Positions 8,791 through 18,138 of a stretch of DNA of 31,836 nt are shown in pieces (position 1 is the stretch's first letter; every line of letters begins with the position of its first letter). The translations under genes were made by a program, and so were the position numbers. The notes below the pieces were generated by a model. The model ran no database searches. It was not told the DNA's origin and worked only from the letters and a program-made list of their open reading frames with translations. The stretch comes from Oopsacas minuta (taxonomy: Eukaryota; Porifera; Hexactinellida; Lyssacinosida; Leucopsacidae): assembly GCA_024704765.1 (NCBI GenBank), contig JAKMXF010000079.1, positions 1 to 31,836 on the forward strand. Reading direction: 5' to 3'.

Positions 8791-9662
8791 GGTAAATTCA
8801 TCACTGCGCCAGATGGGCTAGGTAGTATGTTGTGGGTGGGTGCAACTGCCATTATTGCATTGGGCTGTTCGTTCCTTTGGGCATGTCCTATTGGATGTTG
8901 AGCAGCCGAAGTGTTTGCGCTCATTTTTGGCCGTTCTATCTCTGCCCACATTTGGCGCACAGGGAGATTGCTTTGCAAGCGGTTACCAGCTGTGGATATA
9001 TCTTGGCTTGTTCTGATTGCGGGGGCCTTGTTGGGTGCAACTTTGTAGAAATTAGATCTTTTTTCAGGGTGGTTTGCCAGTGGCCATCCTTTGATTTCCT
9101 GGTGGTTTGGATATCCCTGGGTGATTGTATTGAAGGTTTCCACAAAGTGTTTTCTGAGGGCGAGTGGTAGAGTCTTGGTGTATTCTTCAAGGGATTTAAA
9201 TCGTGGTGCTATCGTGAGCTTATCTGTATATTTTTTGTCTGTGGTTGTGAAAATTGTGGCTGTTGTGAGGCATTTCGCACAGGGGTATTGAGTTGGTACC
9301 ATTGGTTTCAGGTTTGGAATTTTCTTTGGTTTCGCAGCGATGGGTAGTCTATCTGAGGCTGCTGCTGCATAACTTTGGAGTTTGGGTCCCGTTTTCCGAT
9401 CTAAGGGTTGGAAGAGTTCACTGTTCCTGATTTCAGTTTGTAAAAGTGTAGTTAAGAAGCTTCTGGCCATAGTGTTGGCGTCCATGTGGAGGGCTTGCAT
9501 GATTGTTCGATATGTATGGGAAGGGAACTCTGGTAGATTTAGGAGTGGTAGGTAGTTTTTTGGAGTGTGTTTGTGTTGTCCAGTAGTACATTTAGGCCAT
9601 AGGCCGTTAGTTGTTCGTTGTATGTTTTTTTTGTTCTGCATTGTTTTTGGCTTTTGCAACAT
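8781..9662 (-). CDS. Penelope-like element ORF2 (unknown function)
   Basis: 293 residues from MLQKPKTMQNKK, lysine-rich at the N-terminus. The middle has a YPCAKCLTTATIF segment (CxxC) followed by DKKYTDKLTIAPRFKSLEEYTKTLP and an aromatic/helical stretch (RKHFVETFNTITQGY). The C-terminal 90 residues are low-complexity. No family recognised. The single CxxC could be half of a zinc site, but a partner pair is not obvious. It is in frame with ORF1 and overlaps the upstream extension of the RT frame by about 18 nt (stop TGA in AGGTGA), in a +1 relation. Overlap and composition suggest co-expression from one transcript. Confidence 0.5.
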   Translation of the reverse strand: MLQKPKTMQNKKNIQRTTNGLWPKCTTGQHKHTPKNYLPLLNLPEFPSHTYRTIMQALHMDANTMARSFLTTLLQTEIRNSELFQPLDRKTGPKLQSYAAAASDRLPIAAKPKKIPNLKPMVPTQYPCAKCLTTATIFTTTDKKYTDKLTIAPRFKSLEEYTKTLPLALRKHFVETFNTITQGYPNHQEIKGWPLANHPEKRSNFYKVAPNKAPAIRTSQDISTAGNRLQSNLPVRQMWAEIERPKMSANTSAAQHPIGHAQRNEQPNAIMAVAPTHNILPSPSGAVMNLPSR

Positions 9663-9689
9663 ATTGGCTTTCGTATGGTATGTCTAGTT

Positions 9690-10406
9690 CTAGTTGTTCA
9701 AAGGTGGCTGCCGCAAGCAGCCGGATATAGAATGATTTAATAGAATGTGGTGCATTAGTGAATCAATCGCTTGGGAGATAGATAGTTTTTGGGGGAACGT
9801 CAGTTTGTTTGGCTGTGTATCTTCCAGGTAGAAGTACTCCTCGGAATTCAGGATGTTATAGAGTGCGCAGTTATGTGGGAGGTTAGCTAGGTAGCTTCCT
9901 TCGCCACTTGTGATGTTATATGGAGGAGTTGAGCTAGGCGTTGGTTCGTCATTTGTTGTTATAGTTTTGGGGTTTGTACGGGCAGTGGGCTGTTTGGGTG
10001 TAATTTCCACATTAGGTGATGATTTGTAGGTTGTGGAAGATAGGTTTGCTGTGTGTTGTGAAGGTGGTTGCACTTTAGTTGATGATGTTGTAGGTTTGTA
10101 TGGTTTGTCAGGGCTTTCGTGCTCAGCAATGCTGAGGTTTGATAGGTTTGGAAGGTCATCAAAGAATTTGGATAGCCTGGGCGGTCTGTTGATAGGGGAG
10201 CCTGAAGTACGGTTTACAGAAGCGCTGGGAGTTGGCGTAGCCAGCAGCGGTCTTCTGGAAGGTTTAGCTGGTGGGACATTGGTGAGCCTTGGAGATTCAG
10301 AGGTTGTAACTCCAGTGCTTGCAGCTCCACCAGCGGTCGGTTGTGAGGGCTTCGCCTTACTAACCGCCGGCCGTTGGGAAGTGCGGGCAGGACGATGAGT
10401 AGTCAT
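9690..10406 (-). CDS. Penelope-like element ORF1, Ser/Thr/Pro-rich protein (unknown function)
   Basis: 238 residues from MTTHRPARTSQRP. The first 160 or so are a basic, low-complexity S/T/P/K-rich region. The last 75 look folded, with YLANLPHNCALYNILNSEEY followed by a short helical segment (LSISQAIDSLMHHILL). No zinc knuckle, coiled coil or enzyme motif is seen. A TATAAATA box lies 106 nt upstream. The frame continues after the stop: the sequence between ORF1 and ORF2 is in the same frame and holds only two TAG codons, two codon positions apart. ORF1 plus ORF2 may thus be one protein broken by two amber codons, or use readthrough. A nucleic-acid-binding, gag-like role is only a guess from its basic, disordered N-terminus. 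Confidence 0.55.
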   Translation of the reverse strand: MTTHRPARTSQRPAVSKAKPSQPTAGGAASTGVTTSESPRLTNVPPAKPSRRPLLATPTPSASVNRTSGSPINRPPRLSKFFDDLPNLSNLSIAEHESPDKPYKPTTSSTKVQPPSQHTANLSSTTYKSSPNVEITPKQPTARTNPKTITTNDEPTPSSTPPYNITSGEGSYLANLPHNCALYNILNSEEYFYLEDTQPNKLTFPQKLSISQAIDSLMHHILLNHSISGCLRQPPLNN

Positions 10407-10511
10407 TGCTTTTGCACTATTAAAAGTCGATTATTTTTGCAAGGTAAATAAGTTAATTGTAATAGTTCAGGGTGCAAATTTACAGAAGTGGAAAAATATA
10501 AAACTTTCGTG

Positions 10512-10519
10512 TATTTATA
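10512..10519 (-). promoter_or_regulatory. Candidate TATA box (TATAAATA) upstream of ORF1
   Basis: TATAAATA on the minus strand within GTGTATAAATACAC lies about 106 nt before the ORF1 ATG. This predicts initiation near 10485 and an 80-nt leader. If real, 10520-11340 would be upstream, non-transcribed DNA of the element. Confidence 0.4.
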
Positions 10520-10659
10520 CACTTTTCAACTGTACTGTTGTATTAGTTTTCAGCTTTGGAATGTGCCTGTCATTATGTCCATAGATTGCCTATTGATGTG
10601 TGTCTGTATTGTGTCAGTATTGTGTTATGTGTGTCTGCATTATGTGTGTTCTGGTGAGT

Positions 10660-11110
10660 AGTGGTGTGCTGCAATGTATTGCTATTGCAACGTATTGCTG
10701 TGTTGCAAAGTATTACTGTTTTGCAATGTAGTGCTGTTGCAGGATACATTGCAAAATGTTGTAGTGGAAATGTTATAGGTGAGATGTTATAGTAGGATAG
10801 TTGTAGGATATTGTTTATGTACTGTGTTATATTGCTGTTGTTGTAAGATTTATGTTGCAAATGTTGTTGTAGAAGTTATGCAAATGTTGTTGCTGTGTTG
10901 AAATGTATTGCTTATGTGTTGTAGTTTGCAAATGTTGTTGTGGAAAGTATTCTGTATTGCTATATATCTTTGCATTGTAAATGATGTTGTAGAAATAGTC
11001 CTGTGTTATAATGAATTGTTGTTGTATTGCTGTTATTTTGAGATTAATGTTGCAAGTGTTGTTGGAGTATTGTTGTAGAGTACTTTATTGTTTGTTGCTG
11101 GAGTGTAGGG
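10660..11110 (-). repeat. Degenerate tandem repeats upstream of the retroelement ORFs
   Basis: Two repeat types in GT-rich (plus-strand) DNA. At about 10666-10760 a roughly 17-20-bp unit like TTGCAATGTATTGCTG recurs about five times. At about 10855-11075 units built on TTGCAAATGTTGTTGTAGAA recur every 50-70 bp with drift. They could serve as promoter-proximal repeats, similar in principle to 5' repeats of some retroelements. No function can be shown from sequence. Confidence 0.55.
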
Positions 11111-11420
11111 CTGATGCTTGAATGTTGTGTAGTTGTTATGTGATTTGTTTGTGTTGTAGATGCTATATTTGTTTTGAAAAGAATGTTATATTATTTGTAC
11201 TCCTTGTAGGGGCTTTGGGAAAGTATATTGAGAGCTCTGAGGTGGTGTTTGCAAGCTGGTGTTCTCAAGCTCATTCGTTCAGAAGGGTAGATGTAGAGGA
11301 TATTTGTGTGAATATGTAGAAAGGTATATTAGTAGTATGATCTTATGTTAATGGATAATAAAGTTTGCAAATTGGGGACCTGTTAGTTTTGCTGTATTAA
11401 TTTAAGCTAACTGTCTAAAA

Positions 11421-13745
11421 CGGGCTTGTCCAACCTTTTTTGTTCGCGGGCCAAATGAGGGCTTCTTTATCTACTTGAGGGCCGCACGACATTGGATATA
11501 TCAAGGTAGCATGATGTTATTTATTTGGGGATGGCGTTAATACGGATTATTTCAGAATTGAAAAATCACTACATGTATTATTTAATTATAGTAAACTTTA
11601 ATGATAAAGAACATATCTAATGGGATATCTGACTTTGTTTTTGTTTACACAAAGAGTCAATATCTGCTCGTACACTTGATGTCGCAATCCGTAATATTCC
11701 TGATAGATGAGTGTCTGTCAGGAGTGATCTAGACTTGCTTTTAACATTTTTCATCATTGAGAAAAGCTGTTCACAGCAATACGTGCTGCCAAATAAGGAA
11801 AGGAACCTAAGGGCGTGTTGCGATAAATTAGGAAATAGATCCGATGTAACATATTGACCATAAAATGTCAGAAGGTCATGCTCTGCAAAAGCTCTCTTTC
11901 TCTCCGAGTTATTTTGTATTTCAATTAGTTCCAGTTGGAACATTTCAGGAGCATTAGTGGCATCAGTTCCAAACGGATCTGCAAACAACTCCATTTCATC
12001 GAATTTGTCACTAAAATCAGAAATCTTAGTTTAAATTCATCGATTATGCTGTTGATCAGTGCAGAATACTTGTCATGATTCACTGTCTCACTTTTTCTTG
12101 AAGATAATGTTGAGAAATGTACCACCTTTTTCAAAATAAATTGTTGGTGGAATAATTGTAATTTGTTGATGAACGCTTTGACATGCTCATACAGGTTGTT
12201 AACGAATTGTTTTCTTCCTTGTAGTTTCAGATTTAAATCTGCGAGATACTTAGTTATGTCAACTAGAAATGCGAGATCATTCAACCACTGATCATCATCC
12301 AGAAAGCTCACATCCTTTCCCTTAATGGTCATGAATGTTTTTATTTCTTCAAGTAGTGACCAGTATCTGGCTAGAGTGGACGCTCTGCTGAGCCAGCGAA
12401 CTTGGCTAAAGTAAATAACATCGTTATAGTCTGATTCTATCTCTGCAAGAAACGCTTGGAATTGTCTGTGATTGAGTCCCTTCGACCTTATGAAATTGAC
12501 TGTATTGACGACATTTTCCATCACATGTTTCAGATCTAAGGTTTTTGCACAAAGTTGTTCTTGATGAATAATGCAGTGGTATGCCATAACAGGAGAGGTC
12601 ATTGATTTGAGCATAAGGCTAACAAAGCCTTTATGCTTTCCTGTCATCGTAGGGGCTCCATCGGTTGTTAAACCACTTAGTTTTTCATCTGCAAGTTTGA
12701 ATTTCGTAAACACATGTTTTACTACATTGAAAATATCTTGCCCAGTAGTTGTGCCTTTCATTGGACATAAGTCAAGCAGTTCTTCGATTATTTCGAAATT
12801 TTCTGTGACACCAAGTACAAAGATTGCCAGTTGAGCTGTGTCGCTAACATCGGTACTTTCATCAAGGGCCAAGCTGTAAAATTTGCAAGCATTGAGTCGT
12901 TTAATTAGTGAAATTTCAATGTTGGATGATAAATCATCTTCTCTTCTAGCAACAGTTTGATGTGACAGACTGATGCTCTCTACTATCGACTTCTTATTTG
13001 GGCATGCCACAGATGTAAATATGTCTAAGCAGTCTTTTACAAATTCCCCTTCAGACAATGGTTTTCCACTCTTGGCTATCGCTTCTGTTATCAGAAAGCT
13101 GATCTTTGTTGCTGTCTCAGAACTTAATTTAACGGCTTTGAAGAAAGATTGTTGACTGTTGATGCTATCCTTCAACAGGTTCACCCGATCGATTCTCACC
13201 TGACCTGTAAGCGTGTCAAATGTATCTGCATGTTTAGTAGAGTAATGTCGTTTGATATTATACTCTTTGAATACAGCTATCTTCTCCTGACATATCAAGC
13301 ACAATAAGTATTCGTTGTGTTCTACGACGAAAAAATCTAATGTCCATGAGGATTTGAAAACTCGACATTCACTATCAATTTTCCTTTTCTTTGCTTTAAT
13401 CACGGGAGTTGACATATTTGTTTTGTAGTTATTTTAATATTGTTTAAGATGGTTTATTATTTGGAATTTATATGAGCTGTTCGAGTTGAGAGAAACCCAG
13501 TTATGTGACAGATGATTACTCAATCAAAACTAAATTACAAAGTTATTTAAGGATTTTTAAGTTATTGAAATCACACTTTTCTGAAATTGGTTTCATTCAA
13601 TTTGGTTTTGCAATATTGGGTTTCTCTTAATTGAGTTCGCTCAAATAGGTTTCACTCAATTAAATATCGCCACCAACTGGTAACAGTTCCCGAGCATGTT
13701 GGCGGGCCGGATTGTGGCCCGCGGGTCGTAGGTTGGACAAGCCTG
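11421..13745 (-). mobile_element. hAT transposon carrying a GTF2IRD2-like transposase
   Basis: Ends are inverted: C.GGCTTGTCCAACC at 11421 and GGTTGGACAAGCCTG ending at 13745 (14 of 15 bases pair). Both ends continue into G/C-rich CGCGGGCC-type subterminal sequence, typical of this animal hAT group. Length 2325 bp. No 8-bp target duplication is visible (GTCTAAAA left, CTGTATCC right), so one flank has changed or the exact end is off by a few bases. Confidence 0.8.
11617..13415 (-). pseudogene. hAT transposase, GTF2IRD2-like, one frameshift
   Basis: About 598 codons from MSTPVIKAKKRKID. N-terminal BED-like zinc finger (CLICQE...KRHYSTKHA, residues about 38-60). The catalytic core shows FYSLALDESTDVSD (first Asp), GLTTDGAPTMTG (second Asp), CIIHQEQLCAK and VRWLSRAST. 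The C-terminal dimerisation region contains FGSTYCCEQLFSMMKNVKSK with the catalytic Glu and ends TDTHLSGILRIATSS. A one-base loss near 12022-12026 splits it into a 496-codon frame and a downstream 125-codon frame that overlaps out of register. Everything else is intact, so inactivation looks recent. Human GTF2IRD2 has a domain from this hAT group, but this copy is simply a transposon gene. Confidence 0.9.
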
Positions 13746-13748
13746 CTG

Positions 13749-13860
13749 TATCCACTGCTACTGGTATCCACTGAAACCTGTATCCACTGCTACCGATATC
13801 CACTGCTACCTGTATCCACTGCTACTGGTATCCACTGCTACCTGTATCCACTGCTACCTG
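13749..13860 (+). repeat. Minisatellite, seven 16-bp units
   Basis: Seven exact-length units of consensus TATCCACTGCTACCTG (variants end ACTGG, ACCGA, AACCTG), starting 4 bp beyond the hAT end. An eighth partial unit, TATCT, follows at 13861. No similar units flank the other end of the hAT, so the hAT did not insert in the middle of the array, unless the left half was lost. Confidence 0.95.
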
Positions 13861-13865
13861 TATCT

Positions 13866-14189
13866 AAATGTCAGGTGCACAACTAGAGGTGACTACGAGT
13901 ACACATGCCAAATTTGGTGACTTATCTTATAAAGGTGTCAACATTAGAGCGCAAACATATACATATATACTATATACACAACTATTTTAGAACCGCCGTT
14001 GTATTCTCCTGCATTATATACATAAGAGATCTGGCGCTTATTTAAGGAAACACTCTGTGTAACTTTAAAGATATTTATCCAAATTGATTAATTAATGTAT
14101 AACTAATACAATGGTGAGTGATAAGTCTACAAACATACCTGAGGGTTTACATTTGGTTAGGAGGATGGTCATCAAACAAATTACTAAAT
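13866..14189. other. Unassigned DNA after the minisatellite
   Basis: AT-rich, with alternating ATACATATATAC. A plus-strand frame from 14111 is the antisense of the coiled-coil exon and is not supported as a gene. Confidence 0.4.
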
Positions 14190-14549
14190 ACAACCCGGAC
14201 GCCATGAAGAGATGTACCTTTCTCTTACTTCTTCCATCTCTATTCCAATATTTTCAATCTGGCGTTCTTTTTCAGCTAATTGGTTCTCAAGCATTTCAAT
14301 TTTTTGTTGGTGTAATACATTCTGAGAGTTAGTGAAGCGTAGTTTCCTCTCTAGGTTGGACATTTTTCGATTCACATTCTATATTCTTCTTCTCAAACTC
14401 AAGAGTTTTCTGTGTTAGATCAAAATTTTTCGATTCCAATATTTCGATCCTGGCTTCGATTTGCTCAAATGTGGTCCCGAATTTTTTTCCCACCAATTCG
14501 GCAATTGTGTCTGATAAATCCTTGATGGAAGATTGCGGAGGCTTGAATC
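14190..14549 (-). pseudogene. Coiled-coil exon, frameshifted
   Basis: On the minus strand a good acceptor (TGTACTTTAG, ending at 14550) is followed by an open frame beginning FKPPQSSIKDLSDTIAELVG and running through EQIEARIEILESKNFDL into EKKNIECESKN. A one-base shift at about 14364 then continues the same heptad pattern in the next frame (SNLERKLRFTNSQNVL, IEMLENQLAEKERQIEN). The combined coiled coil is about 110 residues. It is a different sequence from the coiled coil at 5-6 kb. It could be an exon of a host gene or of a retroelement ORF1. The shift suggests a pseudogene. Confidence 0.45.
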
Positions 14550-14559
14550 CTAAAGTACA

Positions 14560-16175
14560 AAATCACCATATCTTCAGAGTAAAAGGATTGTATACACGAA
14601 ACTATGGCATGAACCTTTTCTGGAAAAGGGATTGTGCAAACGAGTCGGGCATTATTTAATGGTTATATATTTCAGCAATGGATTGACGACAAGTGCTTGA
14701 ATTCATAAAAGCAAATTTTCTTTGAATGTGCCAAACTATTTGCTTAATAGCCAATTATTTGGAGAAATGGATCGCACATTGAGGCTTCTAAAAAGTTGCA
14801 ACTGTATCTGCGATTCTAATGCTGAAAGACTTAATGTTTCAAAGGAATTTTATACAAAAATATATATATAGTGGTAAAGTTGGCACGTTCCTGAGTCACA
14901 GTAGTGAGTATGGAAATTATATATTAGCCAAAACCTTAAAAACCTGACAACATTATATGATTATTGACAAATGATTCATGCAATTGTGCTTTATACCCCG
15001 AGTGTCAATGCCTTTGTAATTCATCAAAAATCAGATACCTGTTGATAATGAGTCAATCTGAATTTTAACAAAGTCTAAAGTGAAGTTAATCTGTTTCTGA
15101 TATATATAAACCATCCAGTAAAAGATAACACTTTCTACCTATTCTTAGTCGAGAAAAGTCTTTTGGTGCCAATGGCTTAGAGTATTATAAATTTGGATTC
15201 AATGCTTCGAAAATTTCGCGAAAGAAATTATGAAGAACGTATAACAGTGCAAAGTCGATTATTAGAACCATTTGTTATCCTAAAGGTTCTGTTCGGTTCA
15301 AACGAGTAGGGATAATTGAGTTTCAATCCAATCCAAAATCTATATAGTATTTCTATGGCAGATTTTGGATAGCCATTGGGTGAGTTATGACAACCTGGGA
15401 AATATATAAGTTCATATTGTATTGACTTATCCATGTAGGGTGTTTCCATCTAATGTCGAGTTGCAGATTCAAAAGTAAGATATTGTTGGAAAATTTGATA
15501 GGAAATACACAGGGGGTTATTCGCTTTCAGTAGGGAAAATTTACATATTTAAATCTTGTCAATGTATAGATTGAGAATGATTAGAAATATGTAGGTGTGT
15601 CCAAATCTACCATTGCTTTTTATCTAAATCAATTACATGAGTGTTGTACTATCTCAAAGTCTCACCAAATTATGTTAATATCCTGCCTTTGTAAATCATA
15701 TTTTTGTTGACCTAACATAGATTCCTATGAATATAATTTCAACCTTCAAAATACTATCAAACTTATACTGGGTAGTTCTAATGTTACTTTTTACAACTCA
15801 AGCCCAATTTATGTGAATTTTCATTAACTTTCTCTACCTAAACTTTGTGATGATACAGCAAAATTATAGGTTATAGAATATGAATAATGCAAAAGTATTT
15901 TGGTGTGAACAAAGGTTTCTCGCAATTTCCCACACTATACAGGATATTACTCTCATGACAGACTATCTAATATTGCTATTCTATAAATATTTATTCAGTG
16001 AAACTAAAAAAATACCAGCATTCCATTCTGTACCTTTGATTACTATGGTATGTAAAGCTAAATGTGACTACGTTGATGCGATGTTTAACTCAACCATTAT
16101 TCACGAGTCCACATCCATTCTCGAAGCCAGTTGCTCGTCAATTTGTATATTCAAGAAATTCATTAGAGTAGTCAC
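14560..16175. other. Mostly unassigned; may hold the decayed C-terminal half of a Transib relic
   Basis: No supportable gene. The minus strand at 15228-16175 lies downstream of the Transib-like relic at 16180-16790 and should contain its C-terminal half, but I could not recognise the RAG1-like LFRRYR region there. It is heavily mutated, truncated, or belongs to something else. Confidence 0.3.
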
Positions 16176-16179
16176 ACTT

Positions 16180-16790
16180 TCAATTAGCTCTTTTGGAGAT
16201 AGCAATGCGATTGGCTGGCTAGGGAATCCAGAAATTGGGTATTGATTAGGTAGATAAAATTTCCCTGACAATCTTTCAATTCAAGAAGAGAAACCATAAA
16301 CAAAAGAAAATGTGAACGATCACGAGTTGTTTGAGATCTAAGATTAGACACACTGTGACTTCCCGACCCATCTACACCATGTTTAACTATAAAGTTGAGC
16401 GGGTACATTAGGGGTTCTTCAATAGATTGTAAAGAGTGTGATGATACATCTCAAGAGATTTATGTGGTCAATGTAGTTGACTATTACTCCAATTGGATTT
16501 GAGACTGATGGGTATAATTGGAATGGAGTTTTAGTACTTGTAATATAGTCCTGATGTTTAAGAACTATTTGTTCAAGATTATATTCGACTGATCGTGGTG
16601 CATTGTTTATCTAAGCCGAGTACACGTCAAATGGTGGTTCTTCATATCTTAGGAGAACGTTGATAATTGTGGGTCGATTTCAAGTTTTTCTCCAATTATT
16701 CTACTTGCCAAATTGACATCTACTTTAGCATTTCGATTGCCCTCTTTAGTATCCAGAAATATTTCACTTACTTTATGAAGTGTAAGGTAA
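16180..16790 (-). pseudogene. Transib-type (RAG1-related) transposase relic
   Basis: Translated in several frames of the minus strand, this shows, in order: VSEIFLDTKEGNRNA; TKTPFQLYPSVSNP, resembling the TP..MYPSY region of Transib transposases; YPLNFIVKHGVDGSGSHSV (the DGSGSH region around the first catalytic Asp); SHFLLFMVSLLELKDCQGN; and PSQPIALLSPKELIESV, corresponding to the NSP..QPV.L region in the 24 kb relic. The order matches the element at 23005-25010, but the sequence is very different, so it is a separate family. There are many stops and shifts. Its upstream end meets the Tc1/mariner insertion at 16805. Assignment rests on motif order only. Confidence 0.55.
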
Positions 16791-16804
16791 ATTTTACAGT
16801 TTTA

Positions 16805-18136
16805 CAGGGTGTTTCACAATTGATTCGTATTTTCTAAATTTGTTTATTATGCACCCATGCAATAATATCTGTGTATTTAAACTTGCAATCGTAATTAATC
16901 TTACAGGTTCTATTGAGTAATTATTTCATTCATCAATCGAAACATTTTATAGCTTCTATTTCCTATCCAAATTGGGCTAATTATTTGCATAATATAATGG
17001 TGAAAGAATACAGTATCATGATTCGCTCACAGGCTGTTGCATGCTACAAGCTGGCTCATATCAGAAGTTTGTGTCTCTTGAACTTGGAGTTAATATCCGT
17101 ACAGTTCAGCGTTGGTGGCGACTTTTCAAGAATGATTTGACATTAGAAAACAAATGGGGACGTGGCCGTAAATCGTCCATATCGAAAGTTGCCAAGATTG
17201 TAATTACTAAATCAATTGGCAAAAAACGACAGTCTGTACGTGGTCTATCCAAGAAATTAAAGTTGAAAGGTCATTCCGTATCTCAGAGTACAGTGTACCG
17301 TTATTTGACAAAAGAAAAAGGCGTAAAATCTTACAAACACCAGCGGCAGCCGTTAATAACAGAGAAAAACATGTCTTCTAGGTTAGAATTTTGTAAAGAA
17401 CGTGTCAATTGGACAGCAAATGATTGGAAAAACATATTGTTTACAGATGAATCACCGTTTGAGTTAAATCATCCCCCAAACAGGAAAAATTATTGTGTTT
17501 GGGCGAGAAACGCATTGGAAGTCGAGTCCGTTCAGATGGTGAAATTTCCAAAGAAAATTCAAGTATGGGGTATGATGTCACATCGTGCACTGTCGGAGTT
17601 ACATTTCATTCCCGTTGGACAAACTGTATCTGCAGAGTACTATGTTAGTGAGATACTGGGTAAAACTTTAATGTCTACAATGAACAGAAAGCGAGAAAGA
17701 GGCACAGTTGTTGAGAGGAAAATGTTAAAAAATATGTCCCGTGCGATATTTCAACAAGATGGCGCTCCAGCTCACACGGCAAACATGACACAAAATTGGT
17801 TGAGAAGTAACCTAAAGAGTTTTTGGGCGAAAGGTACCTGGCCAGCCAACTCTCCAGACTTGAGTCCCATTGAGAACATATGGTCCATTTTGAAAGATGA
17901 TCTAGATTCTATAGGTGAGTTTAAAGACATAAAAATGTTGGAAAATCGACTGAAAACAGCATGGTCCAATATTTCACCAGAGGTTTTGGACAAATTGATG
18001 GATGGAATGCCAAAACGAATCCATAAGTGTATTGAACTTAGTGGAGGATATATTGGCAAATAATTGTAGTAATATATCTAGTATTCTATTAGTTATGTAA
18101 TATTGTATAACACGACATCAATTGTGAGACACCCTG
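16805..18136 (+). mobile_element. Tc1/mariner element, 1332 bp, DD37E type
   Basis: Begins CAGGGTGTTTCACAATTGAT at 16805 and ends with the inverted copy at 18136 (19 of 20 bases pair). It is flanked by TA at 16803-16804 and 18137-18138, the expected target duplication. Size, TIR sequence style and target all fit the IS630-Tc1-mariner superfamily. Confidence 0.93.
16997..18063 (+). pseudogene. Tc1/mariner (DD37E) transposase, one frameshift near the N-terminus
   Basis: The likely original start is ATG at 16997 (MVKEYSIMIRSQAVACYKL). A one-base deletion at about 17051-17057 throws this frame off, and the remaining 340 codons read from 17041. The helix-turn-helix region contains YQKFVSLELGVNIRTVQRWW, then GRGRKSSI (AT-hook/GRPR-like) and a second HTH (SQSTVYRYL). 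Catalytic residues: FTDES (first Asp), FQQDGAPAHTA (second Asp), SPDLSPIENIW (Glu), with 37 residues between the second Asp and Glu. This marks the DD37E group, rather than DD34E of Tc1. The protein ends MPKRIHKCIELSGGYIGK. Apart from the single shift it is intact and probably a recent insertion. Confidence 0.93.
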
Positions 18137-18138
18137 TA

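Larger units (their letters stand above)
6640..11340 (-). mobile_element. Penelope-like retroelement with two extra upstream ORFs
   Basis: The block reads on the minus strand as promoter, ORF1 (10406-9690), ORF2 (9662-8781) and reverse transcriptase (about 8790-6650). The sense strand is rich in C and A and poor in G throughout, while both flanks return to ordinary AT-rich DNA near 6640 and 11340; these are therefore composition-based boundaries. No LTRs, target duplications or telomeric repeats could be found at the edges. Known endonuclease-bearing Penelope elements usually have a single RT-GIY-YIG ORF, whereas some endonuclease-lacking ones (for example rotifer Athena) carry additional ORFs. 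The extra ORFs here resemble neither by eye. Confidence 0.65.

Noticed and set aside
8640-8800. Hammerhead ribozyme associated with the Penelope-like element
   Set aside because: No CUGANGA and GAAA core with suitable stems was seen on either strand around the hairpin.
11421-13745. 8-bp target duplication for the GTF2IRD2-like hAT
   Set aside because: GTCTAAAA and CTGTATCC do not match; only CTGT is shared when the left site is shifted by two bases.
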